From contig CM030706.1 in the NCBI GenBank assembly GCA_017979445.1, positions 7,605,595 through 7,669,594 of the forward strand: a stretch of 64,000 bases of DNA, given 5' to 3'. This document shows, piece by piece, positions 23,215 through 34,400 of this stretch (positions within the stretch are counted from its first letter, which is position 1; each line of letters opens with the position of its first letter). Made by a program: the position numbers and the translations under genes. The DNA is from Akebia trifoliata. Taxonomy: Eukaryota; Streptophyta; Magnoliopsida; Ranunculales; Lardizabalaceae. The notes beneath the pieces are model-generated. The model was given only the letters and a program-made list of their open reading frames with translations. It did no database searches and had not been told where the DNA came from.

Positions 23215-24375
23215 GGAAAAAATTGCTTAAAGAACCTGACAGTGGGACTTTTTTTCTAAATAGTCCCTAAGTTTTGGACAGTCTCTTAATAGTCCATTTA
23301 GTAAATTTTTCTTTTCTTAAGAGTCCTTGGATCTCGTCTCACCCCTATACAATCTTTGAAATGCTCAAATTGTCCTTTCTCATCTACTTCACATAATTAG
23401 GTTTTTCAATGATGATTGTGATAATTTCTGACGATCTTTAATCATGAATGACAAATGATATTCTCTTACTTTTGAACATTGAGACCCATTTGTTAATTTA
23501 TTTCGATGTTTCATTAAGAAAAATGAAGAATGAAGCTAGGATTCAAATTTTTTTATGATTAATTTGTAATTTTTTATATCCAATTATGATTTATGCATTT
23601 TGGGTGTTTCGAGGAGATTTACAAAGTATTAAATATAAAAAAAAAATTGAAAAATATGATTCACAATTTCATCGTCAAGTTCATCTTTTTTTTTTTATTG
23701 TCTAGTTCACCATTTAATTATTGTTGAATTTGACAATATTTTCATAAGTAGTGAACTCGACACTAAATGGTGAGTTCAAAACTACCTAAAAAAAGAAGTG
23801 GTGAACTTGAAACTAAGTGGTGTGAGTCCAACACTAAGTAATTAAATGTTGAATTAAACAATAAAAAGTGGTGAACTCAACACTAAGTGGGGAGTTCAAT
23901 AATAAAAATGTTAAACTAGACAACAAAAGGTAGTGAACTCAACGTTGGAGTGTGAACCAGATTTTTTTTTTCAACTTCGCTACTTGATAAATCTCCTCGA
24001 AATATCTAAACTGCATAAATCAAAAGTTACGATGTAATCATACGAAATTTTATAATCACAATTTCATTCTTATTTTTCTTAATAAAACATCGAAAAAATG
24101 AGTCTAAATGTTCAAAAGTAAGATAATATCATTCTCCATTTGCCATTCATGATCAAAGATCATTAGAAATGATTGCAAACACCATTGAAAGACCTAAGTA
24201 TGTGAAAAATGTGAGAAATGGGTAGTTTGGATATTTCAATGACATATACAATGGGATGAAGTGGGACTGTTAAGAAAATAAAAGTTTACTAAATGAACTA
24301 TTAAGAGACCTCTCAAAACTTAGGGACTATTTAGAAAAAAAGTCCCTCTGTTGGGATCCTTAAAATAAATTTTCC
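23215..24375. mobile_element. Long-TIR foldback transposon with 9-bp duplication
   Basis: A 1161-bp element flanked by the perfect 9-bp direct repeat TTAAATAAA (23206-23214 and 24376-24384). Its two arms, about 430 bp each (23215-23650 and 23945-24375), are imperfect inverted copies. For example CGATGTTTCATTAAGAAAAA on the left mirrors the right arm near 24080, and GGGACTTTTTTTCTAAATAG near 23248 mirrors 24324-24343. The centre (about 23700-23945) holds tandem GTGGTGAACTCAACACTAAG-like repeats. Long TIRs plus a 9-bp duplication are typical of Mutator-like elements. No transposase is encoded, so it is non-autonomous. Confidence 0.87.
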
Positions 24376-24384
24376 TTAAATAAA

Positions 24385-25435
24385 CCATCTCCTTTATATA
24401 AACATAGACACTGCGTTTGAAAACTAATGATATACCCCTTGACCCCAGTCTTTATATAGCCTTACTATTATAATTAGAAAGTGGCATGAGCAAATGCACA
24501 TGTTTCTAAAAGATTTATTTATAATTTAAAATATTAATTAAAGGGGGATTTTGAAGATTACAGAGTAAAAAGGAATTTTTTTTTTGAAAACCAATCAACT
24601 TGCTAATGTGATTTTAGGGATGTGCATTTGCAATTTTCTTGGTTGATGACCAAAATGACCTTGATTATATTAAATTTAAATGTTCAGGTGTGACCATTTT
24701 TGGGGTCAAACGACTTCTACTTTACCTTCTTTCATTATAATAATAAAGATGAGAGAAGGTGGAGTAGAAATGGTTGGACACCAAAATTTGGATTTCAAAA
24801 ATACCTTTATCTTGACATTTATGTTGTGTTTGGATTGAGAGAAATGGAAAGAAGAGGAGAGGAGAGAAGATGAGAGGAAATAAATGAGTTTCTCTCCATT
24901 TCTCGTGTTTGGATTGTTAAGTTGGAAGAGAAGAGAAAAGAGTTGAAGAGAAGGAAATAACAAAAAATGTGAGTTCTCTTTCTCTCCAAAAGTGGAGAGA
25001 AGAGGAAAGAAATTGAGAGAAATCCTTTTAAAATATTTTATAATGCCAACTTTGCCTTTAGATCTATTTTAAGATGTTTAAAAATTTTAAAGTTGTCATA
25101 AGTTCTTTCTTGTCAATCCAAACATGGTGGAGAGAAATTGAATTTCTCATCATCTTCTTTTAGATTCTATCTACTTCAATAATGGAGGAACAAATCAAAG
25201 ATGAAGAAGAAATGAGGAGATGAGACGAATGGGTTGAACATGGAAAAAACTTTGAAGTTGGCAACCTCCTTCAAAATTTTGAAGCAACTCTCTCCATTAT
25301 ATTACATGTGGTATTTCTAAGAGGTGTTTCAAATTTTCGTGGAAATATTGATTGTGAAACAAATGTAAAACGCTACGTGTTTACGTCGGGAGGGTTTCTT
25401 CAAAATTAAAAGGGGATTGTTGGCTTCTAAGGAGT
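24385..25435. other. Purine-rich gene-free stretch
   Basis: Contains a GA-rich tract (about 24830-25030, GAGAGAAATGG-type repeats, with TTGTGTTTGGATTG at both ends of one segment). The minus-strand frame at 24706-24963 is the complement of the purine tract and is not believable as a gene. Confidence 0.4.
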
Positions 25436-25439
25436 CTCG

Positions 25440-25745
25440 TTGAACAAGGTATAAAATTGAAAAGATGTATAATAATGAAAAGAAAGCAGTTGTCTTGTCA
25501 CACTTTTATTTATATATAATATATAATATGAAAAGATGTCTTGCACGTTTTATTTATTTATATAATATAAAAAAGTTGTTTTACACATTTTATTTAGTTG
25601 AAAAGCAGTCACATTTTTATTTTTATATAATATATAATATATAATATGAAAAAATATCTTACACCTTTCATTTATATAATATAATATAAAAAATTTGTCT
25701 TAACACCTTTTATTTAATTGAAAACTGTAAAAAAGCTGTCTTCTA
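25440..25745. repeat. AT-rich minisatellite, unit about 65-75 bp
   Basis: Four to five imperfect copies containing TTATATAATATATAATATGA, AAAGATGTCTT and ACACCTTTTATTTAATTGAA. Confidence 0.75.
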
Positions 25746-26633
25746 CTTTTAATATAAATTAAAAGTAAAATATAACTATTTTGCATGGATTTTAGATCAG
25801 ATATTAACGAATCGGATGTATCAACATTTGAATTCATATCTAAAATCTATTCGAATACTTAAAATATATTTGAATCTGAATTTAATATTCAAAATTTTTA
25901 AATATTATTCAAAATTTCGAAGGTGAATTTGAATCAAATTCGAATTTTCAACTATCCATTGACAGGCCAACAAAGAATCCTCGATTTTTCTTCTCAGAAG
26001 TTGTCGTCTTCAGGCTCTTCAGCTTATATGATAAATTATTTTCAATCTATTTAACCTCATCTTCATTTATTATTTTTAATCTCACCCTAATCACATATAT
26101 AAAACCCTTAAGTTTTATTCAAAATTCTATATCCATTTTGATTCAAAAATTCTATCTTATCTTTGAGTTTTGACAGGTGAAGTACATATAATGATAGAAA
26201 TCTCACTATCGACAAATATGACAGATTTTAGCAACAAAAATCAAGATTTTTATTAAGGAATTTTAGTAACACCCCCATACAAAATTGGTGATATTAGATT
26301 TACCCATACAAAATGCAAGATTAGTTATACCCACTTGACAAAAAGTTATCTCAAGTTGGTGATTTTGATAGGTTAGGATAGTGAAATAATATAATGATTT
26401 AAGGGTATTTTAAATAAAATCAAAATTTCATCCTCAATTGATCAACAAAGAAAAGTCGTTGACTTGTAGTCAAGGGGTTATACTTATACCTAATCTTGCC
26501 AATTTCACCTGGTATTAAATGATATAGATAAGGGCATTTAGGTCATTTTTAATTTGTCTATTTAATAAGACAAAGGTCAAAAGGGGCATGCCTATAAAGT
26601 TAAAAACTAATAAAGAGTACAAGACAAGTTTGT
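25746..26633. other. No gene recognised
   Basis: AT-rich DNA with no coding or RNA signal that I can support. Confidence 0.35.
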
Positions 26634-26649
26634 GAAAGCGGCCGCTTTC
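26634..26649. repeat. 16-bp perfect palindrome
   Basis: GAAAGCGGCCGCTTTC is self-complementary over all 16 bases and is GC-rich in an AT-rich setting. Confidence 0.95.
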
Positions 26650-26792
26650 CCGGATCAGATATTAAATGATGATGACATCTTACCCTGCATGCACGCCACG
26701 TATATCTCGAGATCCACTTTCGAATTTTTAAAAAATATAAATATCACAATGAAGAATAAAGAAAAGAGAAACCCTTTCCTTACTATCGTAGT

Positions 26793-26946
26793 GAGGATAA
26801 AGGCGTTACTAAGCCTCATCTACCGTCAACAAGACCCCGAGATGCGTAACTTTGTCATCAAGATTTGAAACAAATCTCGAGGAATTTTTATACGCATCTC
26901 GAAGTCCTTTGGTGCTGGATGAGGCTTAGTAAGACCTTCTTTCCTC
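26793..26946. repeat. Imperfect hairpin (foldback) of 154 bp
   Basis: Two arms of about 75 bases pair around a 3-base apex at 26868-26870. Perfect blocks include TTACTAAGCCTCATC (26806-26820) against GATGAGGCTTAGTAA (26918-26932), and GAGATGCGTA against TACGCATCTC. The remaining arm pairs with scattered mismatches. No target duplication was recognised. It could be a small foldback transposon or a MIRNA-like precursor. Confidence 0.8.
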
Positions 26947-27030
26947 AATGTCAACGTAAGGCTAGTCATACTCTAAAGAAAACAAATACTATAGAAATCC
27001 CGAATCTCGAGGTCTATTCTGTAGATCGAC

Positions 27031-27180
27031 AGTATAAGTGAGCTCCGAAGAAAAGCTCCACTTGCTTTGTAGCTGAGCTGTGACTCCTCAAAACTCACAT
27101 ACAGATACAGAATTACAGATCCTTCCATCTTCATCTCCAACTCTTTTGGTTAAATTTGGATTTGTCTCTCAATCGCTACT
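27031..27180 (+). promoter_or_regulatory. Possible HYP1 core promoter and leader exon
   Basis: This is the first stretch for many kilobases with promoter-like order: a TATA-like AGTATAAG at 27031-27038, a mixed-composition region, then a pyrimidine-rich leader (CCTTCCATCTTCATCTCCAA, about 27121-27140) ending in ACT followed by a strong donor GTAAGT at 27181. A first intron from here to the acceptor TTTCTTTGCAG ending at 31121 would put the HYP1 start codon in exon 2, an arrangement common in plants. No transcript evidence is available. It could also belong to an unrelated transcript. Confidence 0.3.
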
Positions 27181-27619
27181 GTAAGTCAAATAACTACGCT
27201 TGACCTTTCTTCTTATTTTTTTTTTCCCATAAAAATGTTCATGTTGTTGTTGGAATTTGTTTGATTGGATGTTTTGTTGTTTTTAGGTTTTTTTTTTAAT
27301 TGAAGTGTGAAATTTGTAATCTTTTAGGGCACTCAAACACCATTTCCATATGAGGAAATAGTTAACGTTAGAATTTCACCTTTAAATCCTACTTGGATCT
27401 TGTTTTTGATGGCCGTCCTCAATAAGGATATGTTTGTGCTCTGAATATATGGAGACCCTTTTCAAAATGATGCCTGATTGGCCTAAAATCAAGAAAACAT
27501 CATCTTTAGTCATTCTAAATCAGTCTCCCAGTCTACAGATGGTACTTATGAAGAATATAAACTGTCTGTAAAATGGGTTTCAGTTGTATGTCTATATATG
27601 TGTATATAAGTGTTGAGTG
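27181..27619. other. No gene recognised
   Basis: T-rich DNA compatible with the 5' part of a plant first intron. No open frame of interest. Confidence 0.3.
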
Positions 27620-28190
27620 TAACACTTCTTCATGATGATTGTGGGGGGAAATTCTCGAGTTTGGACACGTGGCTTGAATGATTCTCGGAAGTATGGACTT
27701 GGAGCTCGGATGGACTGCTTGATGGGCATCGTTGGTTAAACTCCTCGGATGCATGGATAATCAGCTCGAACTTGCACCACCAACCCATCAAGTAACTCGG
27801 ATAGAGCACTCCGTGGATATCAAATGTTAGTATAGATCGACAGAATGGATCTGACAGATGAGCCATTGATTGATAGCTCTGACAACCCATATCATGTCAG
27901 ATCAGTTCTAACTACTCAAGAACTGGCAGAGCAGTTGCAACTACTCCTACACCTAACATGCTAGAGAGTAAGCAAACTACCCTGAGTCACATTAAACAAT
28001 GGCACAGAAAACGATCATCATAGACGCCTATATAAGGGAGGGGACCATGGATAAGGGGGAGCTTCTTTTTCTTCTTCTCTCTGAAACTAGATTAAGATTT
28101 ACAGATTTGATTATCATAGTCTCTAACTTGATCGTCGGAGTGGGCTATTTCGTAGGTCCGCCCGAGCAAAGAGAGGAAGGAATATAGTAG
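27620..28190 (+). repeat. Probable LTR fragment
   Basis: It has the composition of a retrotransposon LTR: a GC-richer U3-like part, a TATA box within CGCCTATATAAGGGAGGGGA (about 28026), a TTCTTCTCTCTGAAACTAG start-like region, and a CTTGATCGTCGGAGTGGGC block like that seen near the end of many Ty3/gypsy LTRs. The ends and any partner LTR are not visible. Confidence 0.4.
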
Positions 28191-28194
28191 AGCA

Positions 28195-28505
28195 AAAATC
28201 AGCCTTTACAATGATGAAGAGAAAGTGAAAATCGAGGATGTTTTGGTTTGTGGAGCCCGATGGAAGGGAGTTCTATTCATCATTTTTTCTAAGGGTATTT
28301 TTGTAATTTCACTGTATTATGTAAAACTCTAGTTAGGTTTTCCTGGGGGATATATATATATACTTTTTGTGAAAGGGTGTAATCTATAATTGCAATTTTT
28401 CTCTTCATAGTGGAATTGGTGTGATCCATGGATGTACCTTAATCTTGAGGGAACCACGTAAAAATCTCTGTGTTTTATGTGTAGTGCATCTTGATTTACG
28501 TTTCT
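28195..28505 (+). repeat. Probable copia LTR fragment
   Basis: The 3' part resembles the R-U5 region of plant copia LTRs: CTTCATAGTGGAATTGGTGTG, a CCATGGATGTACC block, GAGGGAACCACGTAAAAATC, and TCTGTGTTTTATGTG. The expected terminal CA and a primer site are not seen, so this is a fragment. Confidence 0.4.
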
Positions 28506-29490
28506 TTATTTATTGTTTTTGGATCAATTTCTCTATAGAGAACTCATTGTGTCCTACTCTGCTTTCTAGTCCAATGGAATATTTTACATGTTGATGTAGC
28601 GATAGAGAACCTATTGATAAACAACACCGGTTACTAGATAGAGATATTTGATGTAAAATGATAAGGAATACTGTAGTTGACATACCTAATCGAGGAACAA
28701 CTTGACCCATTGGGAATCCGCTCAACTCAAATTTGACGAATAACACACTCACACTCATAGTTCATTCCAATGAAAGTAACTAATCATACACAACAACAAT
28801 TGCAAAAAGAGTGTTCTGAAGATGAGATGTTTATTTAAATAGATAAAAATAAATCAAGGAATTGTAATTGTCAAATAAATAATGATCAAGATATGGTAAC
28901 TCCTCAATCAATTAGGGGGACTTTCCATTTTAAGAGAGGACAATATTTCATTAAAATATTTTACTAACCATGCCACTTGGCATCTTGGATGGGGATCTTA
29001 TACATCTCAAGATACGCACTGGATTAATCTTATGATACATGTTGATCACTGCATCGGGATCCATGTTGGATTAATCTTGGAATGTGTGTTGATCAATGCT
29101 TCGGGATGTGTGTCAGATTTTCTAGAGAACCTATATCGAAAAATGTGTTTTTCTGACGTGTTTGATACGATTTTCACTTGTTCAATTAGCCCCCTCTTTG
29201 AGGTGGAGATCAGTTTAACCGAGATCCACCTTTGAGAATATTCTCATCCTATTTAACTTCTTCATTTCCCTTCAAGGAAATTAGCCATTTTTATGTCATG
29301 TTTGAAATTCACCACCTGCTCCCTACTTGCCTGTATGAAACTTAGCTATTTCTTGGGCTCCTTCGGGGCTTGCCACCCTCTTCTCAAGCTCCTTCGGGAA
29401 AACTGCACTACTTTCTGGGCTGTATAGGGACTTACTGCCTTCTTCTTGGCCGAGGTCAACAGGTATTCAGTCCAACCAGTTAGCTCACGA
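28506..29490. other. No gene recognised
   Basis: Short frames only. Around 29032-29115 a phrase like GTTGATCANTGCNTCGGGAT is repeated twice, which suggests repeat origin. Confidence 0.35.
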
Positions 29491-29499
29491 GATGTACTA

Positions 29500-29970
29500 C
29501 ACTTCATTTTCATCCTGATCATGGACCATTTGACAGGTGCTCTACTATTGATTATTGCACATTTCCAGATGATAAACTTGTGACATGGAAAAACAAAAAG
29601 CAGATTCTTGTTGTTCGGTTTAGTTCTGAAGCGGGATACATGACTATGGCTTACACTACATGTGAACTAATTTGGTTGAAACATTTGTTGCAAGAAATGA
29701 GGTTTCCAATTCGTTTGCGTATGAAGTTTGTTTCATAAAGCAACAATTTACATTGCATCCAATATACCAGGAGAGAACAAAACATATTGAAGTAGATTGT
29801 TACTTTGTTCGAGAAAAGGTCTTGAATGGAGATGTGTGACACGTGCTACCCCGTTTGTGAAATCCGAATAACAGTTGACTGATCTATTCACGAAGTCTTT
29901 TGTGTTGCAGTTGAGTTTATTTGTTCCAAATTGGAACTATATGATATATACTTTCTAGCTAGAGGGGGAT
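29500..29970 (+). pseudogene. Copia RNase H fragment
   Basis: Plus-strand frames show the end of a copia Pol: KLVTWKNKKQILVVRFSSEA, MTMAYTTCELIWLKHLLQEM, then TRREQNILK and FVREKVLNG-like residues (from TKHIEVD-F-REK). The frames are split by stops and frameshifts. A polypurine tract AGAGGGGGA follows at 29961-29969 and leads into the LTR at 29971. Confidence 0.75.
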
Positions 29971-30169
29971 TGTTGAGAATGTCATATTGTGAAATGTGGG
30001 GGTATTTATGTAATTACTTGTTGAGTTATGTTTGAACATAAAATCTATAAATATAAGTGAATACGTATAGGGGTATGCAGTTTTTCTCTTTCTCAGTTAC
30101 CTATTCTTCTCTTCTCTTTCTGTTTTCCTTCTCTTTTTCTTTTCCTAACGTCAAACTCTAGGATTAACA
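29971..30169 (+). repeat. Copia 3' LTR
   Basis: Starts TGTTGAGAATGTCATATTG directly after a polypurine tract and ends GGATTAACA, with a CT-rich R-U5-like stretch before the end. No 5' part of this element is present, so it is a 3' remnant. Confidence 0.65.
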
Positions 30170-31121
30170 ACCTAAAACAAGAGAAATGATAGATGTAGGG
30201 CCCCCCTTATTCACACTATCGACAACATAGTCAAATGGGTTTTAGTGTTCAATTCAGATGAGGAAAAGAAGAACGTTGTGATTTTGCAAAGCACAACAAT
30301 ACGTGAGATTGATTCTGGTAATTCCCATAACTTGGGGCGTCATTGCTGGATTATTCACAAACCCTGTTCAGGACAACAATGCTTTGAAAGAGGAATTCCA
30401 TCTTCTTTTTTCAACCTTGGAGGAAACTCAATTTTCAACTATTCATGCTGAAGAATCCATAATTTGTTTGAAATAACTGAATTGAATCCCTACAGAATAA
30501 TTACTGTATTCGAACATTATAAAAAGAGTTAGGTGGTCTTAGGAGGTGGGGATTGGAAGTTCTATTGACCAGGGTGATAAATTCATGTATGTGGATCTCG
30601 GAATGGGTCCGTACCAGGATTTCGATCATAGAGCATCATAGATTTCAGATTCTGTAGCTGAAGGTGATGTGGGAAGTGAGGAGTTATCAAAAACTGCAGT
30701 CAAGTGCACTGATTGTACTATTTATTTGATTATTTCTATGAAACGGAACATCAATCTTACCAATATCTCAGATATGAACAAAAATAATTGAACTGCATTT
30801 TTTTGGGAAATAGTTGCCCTAGTTTTACTGTTCTATAAAACTGCTGGAAATTTTGGTCGTAAAGCTTAGCCGGTCTGATGGTTTTCATTTCCTTATGTTT
30901 TCAAAAATGACAATCATTTTGCCTTACCTTTCAAGTAAAATTCCTATATGAATTTGTAGTAGAAAAAGATCACTTTGCAATTTTATGAAATAGTTGGTAC
31001 GTTTTGCAATTTTCACGAAGTCGGAATTCTAGGTTAAATCTAGTTGCATTATGGTTGTTGTGATGATATGTACTTCATACAGGTTTTTCACTTCTTTTTA
31101 TATGCAGTCTTTTCTTTGCAG
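30170..31121. other. Probable intron or upstream DNA of HYP1
   Basis: No recognisable gene. A frame of 68 codons at 30245-30451 has no motif I know. The T-rich stretch before 31121 has a good 3' splice site. Confidence 0.35.
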
Positions 31122-31187
31122 TTCTATTGATGGTAGTGAGGAACTAGTAGGCTTACCCTCATCGAGTTTGTAGCTTGTTATCAAATA
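31122..31187 (+). promoter_or_regulatory. 5' untranslated end with a 5-codon uORF
   Basis: This follows an acceptor (TTTCTTTGCAG, ending 31121) and leads to the HYP1 start at 31188. An upstream ATG at 31130 opens a tiny frame M-V-V-R-N ending in TAG at 31145-31147. If the leader is transcribed as predicted, this uORF may lower translation of the main frame. Confidence 0.35.
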
Positions 31188-31468
31188 ATGATTGTTTCAG
31201 CTCTTTTAACGTCTGTGGGTATCAATCTTGGCCTTTGTATTCTATTCTTCACGTTGTATTCTATACTGAGGAAGCAATCGGGCAACATCAATGTCTACAT
31301 CCCACGCTTGATTGCCGAAGGCAAAGCTCGGCGAACAAGTCATTTCAACTTAGAGAAACTATTACCTTCGCCGGGTTGGGTGAAAAGAGCATGGGAGCCT
31401 TCCGAAGAGGAGATCTTGTCAACATCTGGTTTGGATGCTGTGGTCTTTATGCGTATTATCACCTTCAG
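31188..31468 (+). CDS. HYP1: HYP1 exon 1 (coding)
   Basis: ATG at 31188 opens [17 protein letters not shown], which matches the family N-terminus exactly where the protein should start. The exon carries the first membrane segment (about residues 4-26) and the conserved [27 protein letters not shown] and [11 protein letters not shown] motifs. It ends in phase 2 (TTC AG) before donor GTAACT. A longer overlapping frame from 31175 is in another frame and is a shadow. Confidence 0.92.
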
Positions 31469-34400
31469 GTAACTTTGATTATTATGATTAGTGTAGGTTT
31501 AGAATATAAATTTTGTTTCCCAAAAGATGAAAACAACCATGCAACTAGAACATTTGGGCCAAAAGTTGATTTACTGCTTGGTTCTGAGAACTGCAACTAA
31601 TCCTGAATTCCGTTTGTCAGTTTTGAGAGGATTTTGTTTTAAAAGTTAGGATATATTTAGGATTGTCTTCATCAAACCAAAACCGATGTTACTATATTAA
31701 AAATTGACAAAACAAATGGAAAATAAAGTGCAAATGAACGTCTGATTATACTTCTTTGGTGTCCCATCTTCATTTTATTCTTTAGTATAGCGTCTATTGA
31801 TTATTTTTTTCATGACTGACAATCTGTTAGGTTCTTTATATTTCATTATCTATTTTTGAATTTGAGAAGTTATTGGTTTTGTCCATAAGAGCTGACATGG
31901 TGGACAGTTTTTTTAATCTTATTTTAAAACACACTGATTTTAATAGGGCCTGTTTTTAAAATATATTTTCTTGTATATTAATTGGGATATCTTATAGAAG
32001 AGATATGTACAACTAAGGTTCAAAATTTCGTTTGAGGTAATGTTTCGGTCAAGAAAATAACCGAAACATTTCCCAAGATGTAATTAAACATTCTGAAACA
32101 TTCTAAATTTTCAAAAACAATATTTTGGGGTACCTAGTGTAGCCATATCTCAATGTATAAGTGCTGAGATGGAGCTACTTCATATGTTACATAGAGATAC
32201 ACTGGTAGATTTTGATATGCTGAGAATGCACTAAAGTAAGTTTAATGTATCAGTAGGCTATCAAATACCCATATGCACAAACTGTGTACATAAATTGGTG
32301 AAAATTTCTTATTGTCATTGTGTGAACCAAGGTTCAAAATTTTGTTTCGAGTTAATATTTATGCAAGGAAAAAATCTGAGTGTAGCCTTGTCGCCTAGGT
32401 ACTTGTTGAGCTTGGCTTGGGCATTCCTTTAATGGTTTACTGGTCCACGATGAAAATAGATTATGTCCAACGGTTAGAAGACAGATCATGATATTTTTCT
32501 GTTTGCCCACTCCTCAAGATACGTGTCACAAGATGATTAGATTGATCCTCCTCCAATGGTTCTGAAGTAGGCTTTTATTTGAGTAGCGGTTGAATTCGGT
32601 GTTAGGACTCATTTCCCAGTGTTGACTCAATCAATTGTGTGGTTGCAAATTGTGATTGTTTCAATTTTGTTTATGATATATTCACCAAGTTGATTTGATA
32701 GCTTTATTGAAGCTAGTTGAACTCTCAATGAATGATGGGAAATTTGATTTGATTGGGGGAATAATTGATTCATGGCCTAACTCCCCACACAAACATGTAG
32801 TGGGTTTGGTTTGCATGGCTGAACTCCTACACTCTTGTGTAGTGAATTCGGCTAGCTTGGCCGAATTCCCCACTCTTGGGTGTAGTGAGTTGAGCCATGG
32901 CCTCTTTGCTGACAAATCTCGAGGATCTATATCCCTCAAATCTAAGATCATCATGGGGAGTTGAACGCATCAGAGAATTAGTTCAAAGCTGGAGAGTAAT
33001 TTTCTTCTGTATGACTGTACCGACAGGAGTATGATTGTGATGACTAAGAAAAGTCTTCATAAAAATATGTCATCCCTAGACCTTTTAGTTGTTCTTCAGC
33101 ATCTTATTTTTAATACATTTTTATCGTTAACTATAAATAAAAGAAAATTTCTTTTATGCTTCTAGTAAATTTAATTGGAGTTCTGATTATTTTTATTTAA
33201 TATGAACTGTTTACTCTTTTGTGCAGTTTGAAAGTATTTTCTCTTGCTGGGGTTCTTGGGATCTTCATTCTTCTTCCAGTAAATTTTGTGGGGAATCAAC
33301 TAAACGAAATTGATTTTACAGATCTTCCAAATAAGTCCTTGGACTCATTCAGCATTTCAAATGTGGAGGATGGCTCCAAGAGGTGATCACTAGTCAGAAC
33401 CTTTGATTGTTTGTCATTTCAATGCTCTTGCACACTTATAGAGAGTAGTAATGAGTTATTGACTTAAATTAGAATTTAGAAGCAAAGTCTCTTTCTGACT
33501 TTCTGTCAATGTGGTTCCTTCAAGTAGATGTTGAAGAAGTCTTCATTGTTAAATTTACCCTTTCTGGCAGGTTATGGATTCACTTCTGTTCCATATATAT
33601 TATCACTGGAGTTGTTTGCTATCTTCTTTACTACGTAAGTTATTTCTCTCTAAATTTACTCTTCTAATGCCTTCAGTCATTGTTACATGGGATTGGATTT
33701 TTCGTAACCATAAATTGTTGCACTGATGAGGTCCATCTTTTCACATGGATGGTTCACATTGAATTTCATTCGTGGATCCATTTTTTCGTTTATGTTTAGA
33801 AGAGAACATGTTATGTAGTGCTTTGGAATTTAATAGCAGAGATCACGAGTTCCTTCTCTGTTCCTATCTTTCCTGATGAGGAAGATCGCAGGTCTAGGAC
33901 TTGTTCTCAGGCCAGTCGTTTCTAGGTTAAGTCTTTCTACCATTCCTTGTGTAGTGAGCATTCCTTTGGGTTGGGCTTTCCTTCAACATCTATTTAGGGT
34001 GTTAAAATTTGTTCTGTAGAGTTCATCTTAACCTCAGTTTTTTCTTTCTCAATAAAATTGATTTATTTATCAAAAATGAAGTTCCTTCATGGTCATTAAT
34101 GCCCAACTTGAAGAGAATCCAATCCAACTGATTACTAGTACATTGAAGTAGATGGTCACTTCATCCATGACGAAGTGGAGATGATATTTCGATGGTACAT
34201 CCTTTTGAAAAAACAGCCACAAAATATCGAAAAATATAACTTGACATAGTGAGGAAGTTACATGTGGATGATGTCACACTAGAATAGCATAAATACGTCA
34301 CTCTATTGTAGAAATTTTCTTTTAGACACTGACAAATAACATTACAAATCAATCATGATTTTTAAGATGCACACCATACATAGACACATTATTCATTCAA

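Noticed and set aside
24706..24963. Secreted or membrane protein of 85 codons
   Set aside because: The sequence is the complement of a GA-rich tract; leucine/serine/phenylalanine runs arise from base composition.
26634..26649. Cloning linker (contains the recognition site of a common 8-base cutter)
   Set aside because: Flanking sequence is continuous plant-like DNA with no vector sequence, so an artefact is possible but not supported.
31175..31600. 141-codon protein starting at 31175
   Set aside because: It is in a different frame from the conserved HYP1 exon and runs through its splice donor.
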